DNA of 64,000 nt from Desulfosarcina sp. BuS5 (lineage in GTDB: Bacteria; Desulfobacterota; Desulfobacteria; Desulfobacterales; BuS5), in NCBI RefSeq assembly GCF_028752835.1, contig NZ_CP087952.1, positions 3,594,501 to 3,658,500 of the forward strand, given 5' to 3'. The stretch's first letter is position 1. Each line of letters opens with the position of its first letter. Below the pieces are notes generated by a model. It had not been told where the DNA came from. It did no database searches and was given only the letters and a program-made list of their open reading frames with translations. Below, piece by piece: positions 25,635 through 34,328 of this stretch. A program made the position numbers and the translations under genes.

Positions 25635-27215
25635 ATGAAAGTACTGGTCAGTGATAATCTCGGTGAAATTGGGATTGAGATGTTTAGGAAAGAAGAGAAT
25701 ATTGACGTTGATGTTAAAACAGGGCTTGCTCCTGATGAATTAAAAGATATCATATCCGGATATGACGCTCTGGTTATTAGAAGCGCTACCAAAGTAACTG
25801 AAGAACTTATTGAAGCCGCAAGCAGATTGAAAGTAGTGGGTCGGGCCGGCATAGGCCTCGATAATGTCGATATCCCCGCTGCTACAAAGCAGGGCGTGGT
25901 TGTTATGAACACGCCGGGCGGCAATGTTGTTACCACTGCTGAACATGCAATCGCAATGATACTCTCCCTGACGCGTAATATACCGGCAGGAACTTCATCA
26001 CTAAAGAGCGGCCTGTGGAACAAAAAAAAGCTCCAGGGCAGAGAGGTCTATAACAAAACATTGGGGTTGATCGGTTTTGGAAAAATCGGTTCAATAGTTG
26101 CAGATCGCGCCCAGGGCCTTAAGATGAAGGTTATAGTATATGATCCCTTTGTTACCCTTGAGTTAATTGAAAAAGCAGGCCTTGAACCCGTTTCCCTGGA
26201 GGAGCTTTACAGCAGATCCGATTATATTACTATTCATGTTCCAAAATTGAAAGAGACTATCGGCATGCTGAATGAAGAGGCCTTTAATCGGATGAAGGAC
26301 GGTGTAATGCTGGTAAATTGCGCACGAGGCGGGATTGTTGATGAAACAGATCTTTATAACGCCATGAAATCCGGCAAAGTGGCAGGCGCTGCCCTGGATG
26401 TTTTTGAATCCGAACCTCCAGGTGAATCTCCTCTTTTTGAATTCGACAGGTTTATATGTACTCCCCACTTGGGCGCATCCACCAAAGAGGCCCAAACGAA
26501 TGTAGCAGTTGCGGTTGCAGGCCAGATAATAGAATATTTGAAAAACGGAACAATACTTAATGCCGTCAATGTTCCTTCTGTTACAGGAGACCTGCTTGAC
26601 AAATTGGGTCCGTTTTTGACAATAGCAGATCGTATGGGCTGCTTGCAGGCGCAGCTTATAGATGGCCCTTTAAAAGAAGTTGTCATTGAATATCGCGGCG
26701 ATTTCCAGGGGCTAGATATGTCTCCGGTATCTACTGCGGTTTTAAAAGGAATTCTTTCTTCAGCCGTTAAAGATGATGTGAATTTTGTTAATGCAAGTGT
26801 TATTGCAAAAGAAAGGGGCATAAAGGTTCTGGAAACCTCCAGCTCCGAATCCGAAGACTATATAAATCTGATTACCATTAAAACAATAACGGCCAGTAAT
26901 ACAATTACTGTTGCAGGCACTATCGTCGGCAAACATGATCCTAGAGTTGTAAAAATAAATAATTTCAGGCTGGAACTTATTCCAAGGGGGCATCTGGCTT
27001 TGATACATAATATTGATAAGCCCGGCGCCATAGGCAGCATTGGAACAGTTCTAGGTGAGCATAACATTAATATAGGAAGGATGCATGTGGGCCAGGAAGA
27101 GGATGGTGAAAGAAATATTATATTTCTGCGCACAGACACTCCTTTTACTGATGAAGTGATAGAATGCCTCAGAAGTCTGCCCCTGGTCAAGACGGTAATT
27201 CCTCTTGAGCTTTGA
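25635..27215 (+). CDS. serA: D-3-phosphoglycerate dehydrogenase (long form)
   Basis: 526 residues; first step of serine synthesis. NAD-binding Rossmann motif GLIGFGKIGSIVA, catalytic Arg in VNCARGGIVDE and His in CTPHLGASTKEAQ. The C-terminus has the intervening (ASB) domain and an ACT domain (LIHNIDKPGAIGSIGTVLGE), the usual site of serine feedback in this form. ATGAGGAGATTCA precedes the ATG at 25635. The 173-bp gap before it (25462-25634) holds an imperfect palindrome (GTTTAATCC / GGTTAAAAC arms) and nothing else. Confidence 0.96.
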   Translation: MKVLVSDNLGEIGIEMFRKEENIDVDVKTGLAPDELKDIISGYDALVIRSATKVTEELIEAASRLKVVGRAGIGLDNVDIPAATKQGVVVMNTPGGNVVTTAEHAIAMILSLTRNIPAGTSSLKSGLWNKKKLQGREVYNKTLGLIGFGKIGSIVADRAQGLKMKVIVYDPFVTLELIEKAGLEPVSLEELYSRSDYITIHVPKLKETIGMLNEEAFNRMKDGVMLVNCARGGIVDETDLYNAMKSGKVAGAALDVFESEPPGESPLFEFDRFICTPHLGASTKEAQTNVAVAVAGQIIEYLKNGTILNAVNVPSVTGDLLDKLGPFLTIADRMGCLQAQLIDGPLKEVVIEYRGDFQGLDMSPVSTAVLKGILSSAVKDDVNFVNASVIAKERGIKVLETSSSESEDYINLITIKTITASNTITVAGTIVGKHDPRVVKINNFRLELIPRGHLALIHNIDKPGAIGSIGTVLGEHNINIGRMHVGQEEDGERNIIFLRTDTPFTDEVIECLRSLPLVKTVIPLEL

Positions 27216-27249
27216 TTTTTTGAACGGGAGATAAGAGCGGGAGATAAAG

Positions 27250-27555
27250 ATGTCCGATGAAAAAGGTTTTGTATTAAAAGGGGATAAATCGGCAGAAAAT
27301 CAAAAGGATGTGATGCCGGGGATTGATTTTTCCACATTCATGATGTCCTTGAATGCATCTGTTCTGGTAAATTTTGGCATAATGGATGATCCTGTGACCG
27401 GAGAAAAAAGTAAAAACCTGGTTATGGGTAAACAGACCATAGATGTTTTGAGTATGCTGCAGGAAAAGACCAGGGGTAACTTGACCCCTGAGGAGGACAA
27501 CCTGCTGAAACATCTTCTCTATGAACTGCGCATACTTTATCTCAAACAACAATAG
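27250..27555 (+). CDS. DUF1844 family protein
   Basis: 101 residues. IDFSTFMMSLNASVLVNFGI, then a DPVTGEKSKNLVMGKQTIDV block and the LEEKT-like helix before LLYELRILYLKQQ identify the DUF1844 family, small conserved proteins of unknown function in Deltaproteobacteria and Planctomycetes. GGGAGATAAAG precedes the ATG. It closely follows serA and is probably cotranscribed. Confidence 0.85.
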   Translation: MSDEKGFVLKGDKSAENQKDVMPGIDFSTFMMSLNASVLVNFGIMDDPVTGEKSKNLVMGKQTIDVLSMLQEKTRGNLTPEEDNLLKHLLYELRILYLKQQ

Positions 27556-27571
27556 AAACTATGGTTTTATA

Positions 27572-27757
27572 GGCATCCTTCATTCTCAGTTTACATTTAT
27601 TTTGTATAAAAAATTAAATTTTACCGCCGAGAACGCAAAAAACGCAGAGAAAACTACTTGATTTTTAATGTAATATCTCAGCGAACTTTGCGGTAAAATA
27701 CTGATTCTGACATTAAAAAAAAGTGTTAACTACTTTTGGGCATTAATGAAAGATGCC
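27572..27757. mobile_element. MITE-like element, family R2 copy 1, with 8-bp target duplication
   Basis: 186 bp with terminal inverted repeats GGCATCCTTCATT / AATGAAAGATGCC. Perfect direct repeats GTTTTATA flank it at 27564-27571 and 27758-27765. The core has the widespread TACCGCCGAGAACGCAAAAA-like motif. Its right target repeat abuts the R1 element at 27766. It matches the copy at 29944-30130 in reverse orientation over its whole length. No coding capacity. Confidence 0.85.
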
Positions 27758-27765
27758 GTTTTATA

Positions 27766-27890
27766 TATAGATTTTCACATAATTAATCTCACAGGGATAG
27801 AGGAAAAAATTTGGGTGAGGCGTACTGGCAGTATGTCGACCGAAGATTTTGACCGATAGCGTAGTGAAATTATTTATGTGACAATCTATA
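27766..27890. repeat. MITE-like element, family R1 copy C
   Basis: 125 bp with 27-bp inverted ends: TATAGATTTTCACATAATTA (27766 on) and TTATGTGACAATCTATA (to 27890). Sited 20 bp before ispE, so it includes any promoter there. Together with the R2 element it fills the gene-free gap 27556-27910. Confidence 0.75.
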
Positions 27891-27910
27891 ATCTATAGCG
27901 TCCATTCATA

Positions 27911-28813
27911 ATGATTATTTCTCAAGAGCCTCTTATTGATGTTTCAGGGCGGATCAAGGTTTTTTCACCGGCCAAAATCAATCTTTTTTTACATATTACA
28001 GGGAAAAGACCGGATGGATTTCATGATCTGGTCTCCCTGATGTGTTGCATTAATCTTTATGATACACTCTATATCAATTTGGGCGCTGGGAAGACAGCCG
28101 TTACCTGCACCTATCCCGGAGTTCCATTAGATAGGCAAAACATAGCCCTTCAAGCCGCAAGCGCCTTCCTCAACTCAATAGATATTTATGAAAAAGTTGG
28201 AATTCATATAATAAAACGAATACCTGTCGGTGCAGGCCTGGGCGGAGGCAGCAGCAATGCCGCCGCAGTCCTTCGGGCCTTGAATTATTATTATGGTTAT
28301 CCTTTTTCCAAAGATGAATTATTTTCAATTGGGCTCTCCCTTGGAGCCGATGTACCTTTTTTAATTTTCCGTAAGCCTGCCATTGTTTCCGGGATAGGTG
28401 AAAAGATAGAATCGTTTTATGGTTTATCAAACAGGTATCTTTTATTGATATATCCGGGCTTCAGCATATCGACTGCGGAGGTATTTAAAAAATACGATTT
28501 AAGATTGACAAAAATTAAAAAAAAAATTAAACTTAAACTTTTATTAAAGGACAAAGTCAGAATTGAGTCCTTGTTATGGAACGATCTTGAAGAAGTTGCG
28601 GTTGCAGGGTATCCTGAAATATCTTATGCAAAAAAGGCTCTTTTGAGTCAGGGTGCGCAAGGGGTACTTATGACAGGAAGCGGATCCGCTGTTTTTGGCC
28701 TTTTTTCTGATTTTCGTAGAGCAAAAATAGCCCATGATGCCCTTTCGCATAATATTAACTGGAAGCTTTTCCTTACTGATTTGATTGTTTATCAGGGGCA
28801 CGATGCCAAGTAA
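27911..28813 (+). CDS. ispE: 4-diphosphocytidyl-2-C-methyl-D-erythritol kinase
   Basis: 300 residues, GHMP kinase of the MEP isoprenoid pathway. Motifs: SPAKINLFLHITGKRPDGFH, the ATP-binding RIPVGAGLGGGSSNAAAVLR, GADVPFLIF, and MTGSGSAVFGLF. The first about 15 residues before KVFSPAK are longer than usual, so the start could lie slightly inside. The stop TAA is the first triplet of a perfect 26-bp palindrome. Confidence 0.95.
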   Translation: MIISQEPLIDVSGRIKVFSPAKINLFLHITGKRPDGFHDLVSLMCCINLYDTLYINLGAGKTAVTCTYPGVPLDRQNIALQAASAFLNSIDIYEKVGIHIIKRIPVGAGLGGGSSNAAAVLRALNYYYGYPFSKDELFSIGLSLGADVPFLIFRKPAIVSGIGEKIESFYGLSNRYLLLIYPGFSISTAEVFKKYDLRLTKIKKKIKLKLLLKDKVRIESLLWNDLEEVAVAGYPEISYAKKALLSQGAQGVLMTGSGSAVFGLFSDFRRAKIAHDALSHNINWKLFLTDLIVYQGHDAK

Positions 28814-28836
28814 GGGCACGATGCATCGTGCCCTTA
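28811..28836. repeat. Perfect 26-bp palindrome at the ispE stop codon
   Basis: TAAGGGCACGATG and its exact reverse complement join without spacer. No T-run follows, so it is not a standard intrinsic terminator. Its centre (ATGCAT) and form resemble widely scattered intergenic palindromes; the 28-bp palindrome at 13723-13750 is of similar type. Confidence 0.8.
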
Positions 28837-28849
28837 CCCATAAATTTAC

Positions 28850-28924
28850 TGGGGCGTCGTCAAGTGGCAAGACACAGGATTTTGGTTCCTGCATTCGGAG
28901 GTTCGAATCCCCCCGCCCCAGCCA
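28850..28924 (+). tRNA. tRNA-Gln (anticodon TTG)
   Basis: The acceptor arms TGGGGCG / CGCCCCA pair fully, followed by G and an encoded CCA. The D arm is GTC-AAGTGGCAA-GAC; the anticodon stem CAGGA/TCCTG encloses loop TTTTGGT with anticodon TTG; the T arm is GGAGGTTCGAATCCCCC. U1 at the acceptor end is typical of tRNA-Gln. Its place between ispE and prs is a known arrangement in this group. Confidence 0.95.
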
Positions 28925-28985
28925 TATGATGTTTTGAGAAATGATTTCTGTGTGGAGATGTTAATTTTATAAATGGAATGACCTT

Positions 28986-29924
28986 ATGAATGGAATGTCA
29001 TTATTTGCTGGAAATTCAAATTCCGATTTAGCAAAAAAAATATCTGTTTACCTTGATAAGCCCCTTGGCTCAGCCACGGTTAAGACCTTTAGCGATGGTG
29101 AGATTCAGATTGAAATCAAGGAAAATGTAAGGGGAAAAGATGTTTTTTTGCTTCAGTCTACCTGTGCTCCCGTAAATGACAACCTGGTAGAACTGTTGCT
29201 TATGCTGGATGCTTTCAAGCGTGCTTCGGCCAGCAAAATTACAGCCGTAATCCCTTATTACGGGTACGCAAGGCAAGACAAAAAAGTAGCTCCGAGGGTA
29301 CCTATCAGCGCAAAATTGATCGCAGATTTGTTGACCATTTCGGGTGCCACCAGGGTAATCACGATGGACTTGCATGCTGGTCAGATCCAGGGTTTTTTCA
29401 ATATTCCGGTTGACAATCTTTATGCAGCTCCTGTGATCATTGAATATGTTAAAGAAAAATTTGACCATGATCTAGTGATAGTCTCGCCTGATGCCGGAGG
29501 CGCTGAAAGGGCCAGAGCCTTTGCCAAGCGGCTTAAGGCCGGACTGGCAGTTATTGACAAGCGGAGAAGCGCTCCCAATAAGGCTAAAGCCATGGCGGTT
29601 ATAGGTGATGTAAAGGGAAAAATAACGATAATTCTTGATGATATGGTTGATACTGCCGGTACATTGACCGAGGCTGCGGCAGCATTGCATGCAAATGGAG
29701 CTCGTGAGGTTCACGCCTGTTGTTCTCATCCTGTTCTGTCAGGCCCGGCCCTTCAGCGTATTAATGATTCGGTCTTGAAAAGCCTTTTGGTGACCGATAC
29801 AATTCCGCTAAGTAAAAATGCAGCCGAGTGCGATAAGATTAAGGTCATTACCATAGCCGACATAGTCGGGGAAGCGATGATCCGATGTCATAACGGTGAT
29901 TCTGTAACTTCTCTTTTTATTTAA
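28986..29924 (+). CDS. prs: Ribose-phosphate pyrophosphokinase
   Basis: 312 residues; makes PRPP from ribose-5-phosphate and ATP for nucleotide, His and Trp synthesis. Motifs: [63 protein letters not shown] and the PRPP loop [16 protein letters not shown] at 28986 ([10 protein letters not shown]). Confidence 0.97.
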   Translation: MNGMSLFAGNSNSDLAKKISVYLDKPLGSATVKTFSDGEIQIEIKENVRGKDVFLLQSTCAPVNDNLVELLLMLDAFKRASASKITAVIPYYGYARQDKKVAPRVPISAKLIADLLTISGATRVITMDLHAGQIQGFFNIPVDNLYAAPVIIEYVKEKFDHDLVIVSPDAGGAERARAFAKRLKAGLAVIDKRRSAPNKAKAMAVIGDVKGKITIILDDMVDTAGTLTEAAAALHANGAREVHACCSHPVLSGPALQRINDSVLKSLLVTDTIPLSKNAAECDKIKVITIADIVGEAMIRCHNGDSVTSLFI

Positions 29925-29943
29925 ATTTTTTTTACGAATTTTA

Positions 29944-30130
29944 GGCGTCTTGCATTGGGGCGTAAAAGTATTTAACACTTTTTTTCCATGTTAAAATCGG
30001 TATTCTTACCGCAGAGGACGCAGAAAGCGCAGAGGCACTGCTTAAAATTTAATGTAATATCTTAGCGTTCTCAGCGTTGAAATTTAGTTTTTTGTACAAA
30101 GTAAATGTAAGCTGAAAAGTGAAGAATGCT
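29944..30130. mobile_element. MITE-like element, family R2 copy 2, with 8-bp target duplication
   Basis: 187 bp lying between prs and rplY. Perfect direct repeats GAATTTTA are at 29936-29943 and 30131-30138. Ends GGCGTCTTGCATT (left) and the reverse complement of the right end AGCATTCTTCACT. It aligns end to end with the element at 27572-27757 on the opposite strand, including the core TACCGCAGAGGACGCAGAAA. Confidence 0.85.
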
Positions 30131-30161
30131 GAATTTTATATTATTTTAGGAGGTTCTTTTT

Positions 30162-30812
30162 TTGGATTTTGTTGAATTAAAAGCAAATATTAGAAAAACA
30201 TCCGGTTCCGGCGTTGCCCGGACATTGCGATCTGCCGGAAAAGTCCCCGGGGTGCTTTACGGCCCGTCAGTGGATCCGATTTTACTCTCTCTCGACGTTA
30301 ATGAATTGGAGACGAGCTTAAAAAAGGGCAAAATGGGCATGTCCATCTATAATTTGGCCATTCAGAATGGAAATACCACTAACAGGTCTGCAATGATTAA
30401 AGAGTTGCAAACCGATCCCATTACAAGAATGTTTCTGCATGTTGATTTTTATGAAATCGCATTGGATCGCAAAATAAAGGTCAACGTTCCGCTTATTCCG
30501 ATAGGCAAGTCAAAAGGCGTGGAACTTGGAGGAATTTTGCAGGTAATCAGGCGTGAACTCGAGGTATTCTGCTTGCCGAATGAAGTTCCCAATAGTATTG
30601 AGATAGATGTGACAGATCTTGAGATAGGTGATTCAGTTCATGTTGAAGATATTTCTTTGGATGGAGGTATTGAAATTCCGGCGGAAGTAAATTTTACAGT
30701 TATTACTGTAATAGGAGCAAGGGTTGATGAAGAATTAGAGGAAGAGGCAGAAGAAGTCGAAGGAGAAGGGGCTGAAGAAGGAGATGCTTCTGAAAGCAAG
30801 GGAGATGAGTAA
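30162..30812 (+). CDS. rplY: 50S ribosomal protein L25/CTC
   Basis: 216 residues, the long CTC form of L25, which binds 5S rRNA. N-terminal FVELKANIRKTSGSGVARTL, then KVPGVLYGP; the C-terminal TL5 domain is followed by an acidic tail rich in Glu/Ala. The start is the TTG at 30162, with AGGAGG 8 nt upstream. The R2 element lies directly before this leader. Confidence 0.95.
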   Translation: MDFVELKANIRKTSGSGVARTLRSAGKVPGVLYGPSVDPILLSLDVNELETSLKKGKMGMSIYNLAIQNGNTTNRSAMIKELQTDPITRMFLHVDFYEIALDRKIKVNVPLIPIGKSKGVELGGILQVIRRELEVFCLPNEVPNSIEIDVTDLEIGDSVHVEDISLDGGIEIPAEVNFTVITVIGARVDEELEEEAEEVEGEGAEEGDASESKGDE

Positions 30813-30815
30813 TCT

Positions 30816-31403
30816 TTGGCTGATGAAATCCGTCTTGTGATCGGTCTTGGCAATCCCGGCGAACAGTACAGAAAAACACGTCATAATGCCGGTTTCATGG
30901 TTATCGATGCTATTTCGAATACTTTCGCGATTGCCCTTGATAAAAAAAAGTTCGATGCTGAATTCGGGCGTGGCTCCATAGAAGGAGTTGAAGTTATTCT
31001 GGTAAAGCCTCAATCCTTTATGAACAGAAGCGGCCCCCCGGTGCAGAAACTGGCGGCCTATTTTAAAATATCAACTCAGGATATTCTGGTCATTCATGAT
31101 GATATTGACCTCAACTTAGGAAGATTAAAAATAAAAGAGAAAGGAGGGGGTGGCGGACATAATGGTATAAAATCGCTGATCAATGCTTTAAATGGCGTTA
31201 ATTTTTCAAGACTTAGGATAGGAATCGGACGCCCCAATGAGCATATGGGCATTATTGACCATGTTCTTGGCAGATTCACGTCTGGAGAGTCTGAAGTCAT
31301 GGAACTGACCATTGCCAGGGCAAAGGAGGCGGTTGTTGAGATACTTTGTAATGGTATCAAAGAAGGAATGAACAGGTTTAATGTAAATTTTATTGACTGT
31401 TAA
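30816..31403 (+). CDS. pth: Peptidyl-tRNA hydrolase
   Basis: 195 residues; recycles tRNA from drop-off peptidyl-tRNAs. LVIGLGNPGEQYRKTRHNAG carries the catalytic His and substrate Asn; KPQSFMNRSG and HDDIDLNLGRL with GGGGHNGIKS complete the family signature. The start is the TTG at 30816, 3 nt after the rplY stop, so the two are coupled. Confidence 0.96.
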   Translation: MADEIRLVIGLGNPGEQYRKTRHNAGFMVIDAISNTFAIALDKKKFDAEFGRGSIEGVEVILVKPQSFMNRSGPPVQKLAAYFKISTQDILVIHDDIDLNLGRLKIKEKGGGGGHNGIKSLINALNGVNFSRLRIGIGRPNEHMGIIDHVLGRFTSGESEVMELTIARAKEAVVEILCNGIKEGMNRFNVNFIDC

Positions 31404-31500
31404 GAGGCCTTTGCGATTATAAATTTAACTCAGCCGTGTATGGGTTGATAAAATTTTAATTTTGGCGGGGTCTCGCTTTTATTGAAAACGGAGGATAAAT

Positions 31501-33534
31501 ATGGAATCAATGATGGAGAATATTCCATTAATATGTACATTTGCAGGTATTGCCGGTGTTGTATTTGCTTTAATTCTTGCAGGAGCCGTCAAAGCTGCTC
31601 CAGCAGGAGACGCAAAAATGAACGAGATTGCCGCTGCTATCAAGTCTGGAGCGATCGCTTATCTTAATAGACAGATGAAAAGTATGGGTCTTGTGGGTAT
31701 AATTATTGCCATCATACTTTTTTTTGCTCCTGGATACGGTTCCTGGGCTACGCTTGGTTTTGTCATAGGTGCGCTTGCATCCTATCTTGCAGGATATATC
31801 GGTATGCGTGTTTCAGTTCTTGCCAATGTAAGAACAGCGGAAGCATGCAAAAACGGTCTTAATGCAGGTCTTAGGCTGGCATTCAAAGGTGGTTCCGTTA
31901 CAGGAATGATTGTTGCCGGTCTTGCATTAACATCCTGTGCCGGTCTTTACACCATATTGGTAAAAGAGGGGGTAGAGCCGGGCCATATTTCTGTTGCGAT
32001 GGTGGCCCTGGGTTTTGGTGGAAGCCTTATTTCTATTTTTGCGCGGCTCGGCGGCGGCATCTTCACCAAGGGCGCTGACGTGGGCGCTGACCTTGTAGGC
32101 AAGGTAGAAGCAGGAATCCCCGAGGATGACCCGAGAAATCCTGCAACAATAGCTGATAATGTTGGTGATAATGTTGGTGATTGCGCCGGAATGGCCGCTG
32201 ATCTTTTTGAAACATACGCAGTTACTACAGTAGCGGCGATGGTACTTGCGCATCTTCTTTTTCCGAAAAGCAATGCAGCCGTAGTTTATCCGCTTCTACT
32301 CGGAGCAGTCTCGATTATTGCATCTGCAATTTCAGTCTTTTTTGTCAAACTTAAAGAGGGCGATGATTACATCATGGGCGCTCTTTACAAGGGTATGTTC
32401 GGAGCTGCAATTTTGGCAGGAGTAGCCTTTTTACCTGTAACCAAAAAAATGATGAGCGAGGTTCCGGGTATTTCAGCCATGAGTCTTTATTATTCATGCC
32501 TTGTAGGTCTGGTTTTAACCGTTGTAATAGTTATTATTACGGAATATTATACCGGCGTTCGTAAACCCGTTAAAGATATTGCAGAAGCTTCCACCACCGG
32601 CCATGGCACCAACATAATAGCCGGCTTGGCTGTCAGCATGCAGTCGACCGCACTGCCGGTCCTGGCCATCTGTTGCGCAATACTTGCCTCCAGTTATTTT
32701 GCAGGACTTTACGGTATTGCGATTGCTGCTGTTTCAATGCTTTCCATGACCGGTATGGTAATTGCGATTGATGCTTACGGTCCTATCACTGATAATGCCG
32801 GTGGAATTGCTGAAATGGCTGAAATGGATGAATCCGTGCGCGCAATAACCGATCCCCTGGATGCGGTTGGTAATACCACCAAGGCGGTTACAAAAGGTTA
32901 TGCCATTGGTTCTGCTGCCCTTGCCGCGCTTGTTCTTTTTTCCGCCTACACCCAGGAGTTCAAACATTTAGGAACAACCCTCGAGTTTGATTTATCCAAT
33001 GTCGACGTTCTGGTAGGGCTCTTTATCGGTGGATTGCTTCCTTATCTTTTTGGTTCTTTTGCAATGAAGGCCGTTGGAAAAGCCGGTCATGCTGTTGTTA
33101 AAGAGGTTAGGCGTCAGTTTGCTGAAATTCCTGGAATCATGGAAGGCACGGCAAAACCGGATTATGCTGCCTGTGTTGATATTGTAACCAAATTTGCGCT
33201 TTCAGAAATGATGATACCAGCCCTTCTGCCTGTTATTACACCGATTATAGTAGGTTTCTGTCTTGGCCCGGTAGCTCTCGGCGGACTCCTTATCGGAAGT
33301 ATTGTTACGGGTATTTTTGTAGGTATTTCCATGACAACCGGTGGGGCAGCCTGGGATAATGCTAAGAAATATATTGAAGACGGCAATCTTGGCGGCAAGG
33401 GTAGTGATGCCCATAAAGCTGCCGTAACAGGCGACACAGTTGGCGATCCTTACAAGGATACTGCCGGTCCGGCGATCAACCCGATGATCAAGATTCTTAA
33501 CGTGGTTGCGCTTCTCCTTGTTCCGTTTTTATAA
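31501..33534 (+). CDS. hppA: Membrane-bound H+-translocating pyrophosphatase
   Basis: 677 residues with about 16 membrane segments. It couples pyrophosphate hydrolysis to ion pumping. Substrate-site motifs: [38 protein letters not shown] and, near the C-terminus, [18 protein letters not shown]. In the K+-dependence region the sequence reads [20 protein letters not shown]; Lys after GNTT (rather than Ala) marks the K+-independent, proton-pumping class. GGAGG precedes ATG 31501. A terminator follows. Confidence 0.95.
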   Translation: MESMMENIPLICTFAGIAGVVFALILAGAVKAAPAGDAKMNEIAAAIKSGAIAYLNRQMKSMGLVGIIIAIILFFAPGYGSWATLGFVIGALASYLAGYIGMRVSVLANVRTAEACKNGLNAGLRLAFKGGSVTGMIVAGLALTSCAGLYTILVKEGVEPGHISVAMVALGFGGSLISIFARLGGGIFTKGADVGADLVGKVEAGIPEDDPRNPATIADNVGDNVGDCAGMAADLFETYAVTTVAAMVLAHLLFPKSNAAVVYPLLLGAVSIIASAISVFFVKLKEGDDYIMGALYKGMFGAAILAGVAFLPVTKKMMSEVPGISAMSLYYSCLVGLVLTVVIVIITEYYTGVRKPVKDIAEASTTGHGTNIIAGLAVSMQSTALPVLAICCAILASSYFAGLYGIAIAAVSMLSMTGMVIAIDAYGPITDNAGGIAEMAEMDESVRAITDPLDAVGNTTKAVTKGYAIGSAALAALVLFSAYTQEFKHLGTTLEFDLSNVDVLVGLFIGGLLPYLFGSFAMKAVGKAGHAVVKEVRRQFAEIPGIMEGTAKPDYAACVDIVTKFALSEMMIPALLPVITPIIVGFCLGPVALGGLLIGSIVTGIFVGISMTTGGAAWDNAKKYIEDGNLGGKGSDAHKAAVTGDTVGDPYKDTAGPAINPMIKILNVVALLLVPFL

Positions 33535-33560
33535 GAAAGATTTATTTTTTAAGTAGTTTT

Positions 33561-33597
33561 AAAAGGATTGGCCCTTTAAAGGGTCAATCCTTTTTTA
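33561..33597 (+). terminator. Intrinsic terminator of hppA
   Basis: AAAGGATTGGCCCTTT pairs with AAAGGGTCAATCCTTT (one mismatch), followed by TTTTTT. It lies 27 bp after the hppA stop. Confidence 0.85.
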
Positions 33598-33649
33598 TTG
33601 ATTGTCCAAAGGATATATGATATTAGTAACATTAAATAAAATAATTTTT

Positions 33650-33742
33650 GGCGTCCTTTTTTTGGGCGCAATAGAGTAGCTATTACTTTTCTCCATGTTA
33701 TCATCGATACTTTTACCGCAAAGGAACTGCTTAAATTTTATG
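33650..33742. repeat. Decayed R2 element remnant at the carD start
   Basis: GGCGTCCTT, CCATGTTATCATCG, ACTTTTACCGCAAAGG and CTGCTTAAATTTTATG align in order with the left two-thirds of the R2 element at 29944. Internal deletions and loss of the right end make it a relic. Its last bases include the likely carD ATG (33740). Confidence 0.65.
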
Positions 33743-34312
33743 GAAATCAAAATAATAAAGAAACAGACCAGAAAACATACTGAGAATGTATGTAAATTTA
33801 AAGTCGGCGATCTGGCCGTTTATCCGGCCCACGGAGTGGGACTTATAGAGGCAATTGAAGAAAAAGTGATCAACGGAGAACAGCATGATTTTTATATATT
33901 AAAGGTCATAGAAAACGGAATGGTCATTATGATACCGACCTGGAATGTTGACCAGGTTGGGCTAAGAAATGTTGTTGATCCTGATGATATTCCCAAAATA
34001 TATGGTGTCATAAAAGAGGAGCAGGCCTCTGTTGTAGACAAACAGACCTGGAACCGCCGTTACAAGGAATATATGGACAAGATCAAGACAGGCTCTATTT
34101 ATGATGTGGCGGAAGTATTCCGTGATCTTTATCATCTTAAGCTTACTAAAGACTTGTCCTTTGGAGAACGCAAACTTTTTGACACTGCCCGGGTTCTACT
34201 GGTGACAGAGCTGTCAACTGCAAGAAATGTAGATGAGGCTGAAATCAAGTCCGAAATTAATTCTCTTTTTGAAACATTCTCCGATGAAAATTCATCAACA
34301 ATGCCTGATTAA
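33740..34312 (+). CDS. carD: CarD/CdnL family transcription regulator
   Basis: 190 residues from ATG 33740 (MEIKIIKKQT). The N-terminal CarD RNA-polymerase-interacting Tudor-like domain begins FKVGDLAVYPAHGVGLIEAI and includes ENGMVIMIPTWNVDQVGLR; the helical C-terminal domain has the RRYKEYMDKIKTGSIYDVAE signature and LSFGERKLFDTARVLL. CarD stabilises promoter open complexes. The frame extends upstream to 33695, but that part is R2 repeat sequence. Confidence 0.92.
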   Translation: MEIKIIKKQTRKHTENVCKFKVGDLAVYPAHGVGLIEAIEEKVINGEQHDFYILKVIENGMVIMIPTWNVDQVGLRNVVDPDDIPKIYGVIKEEQASVVDKQTWNRRYKEYMDKIKTGSIYDVAEVFRDLYHLKLTKDLSFGERKLFDTARVLLVTELSTARNVDEAEIKSEINSLFETFSDENSSTMPD

Positions 34313-34328
34313 AACTTCTCATAGAATA

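Noticed and set aside
28811-28836. Intrinsic terminator after ispE
   Set aside because: The stem is perfect but no T-run follows, and the motif resembles a dispersed palindrome. Kept as a repeat.
33695-33739. Upstream extension of carD to an earlier start
   Set aside because: The extension is R2 repeat sequence with no protein similarity; ATG 33740 fits better.
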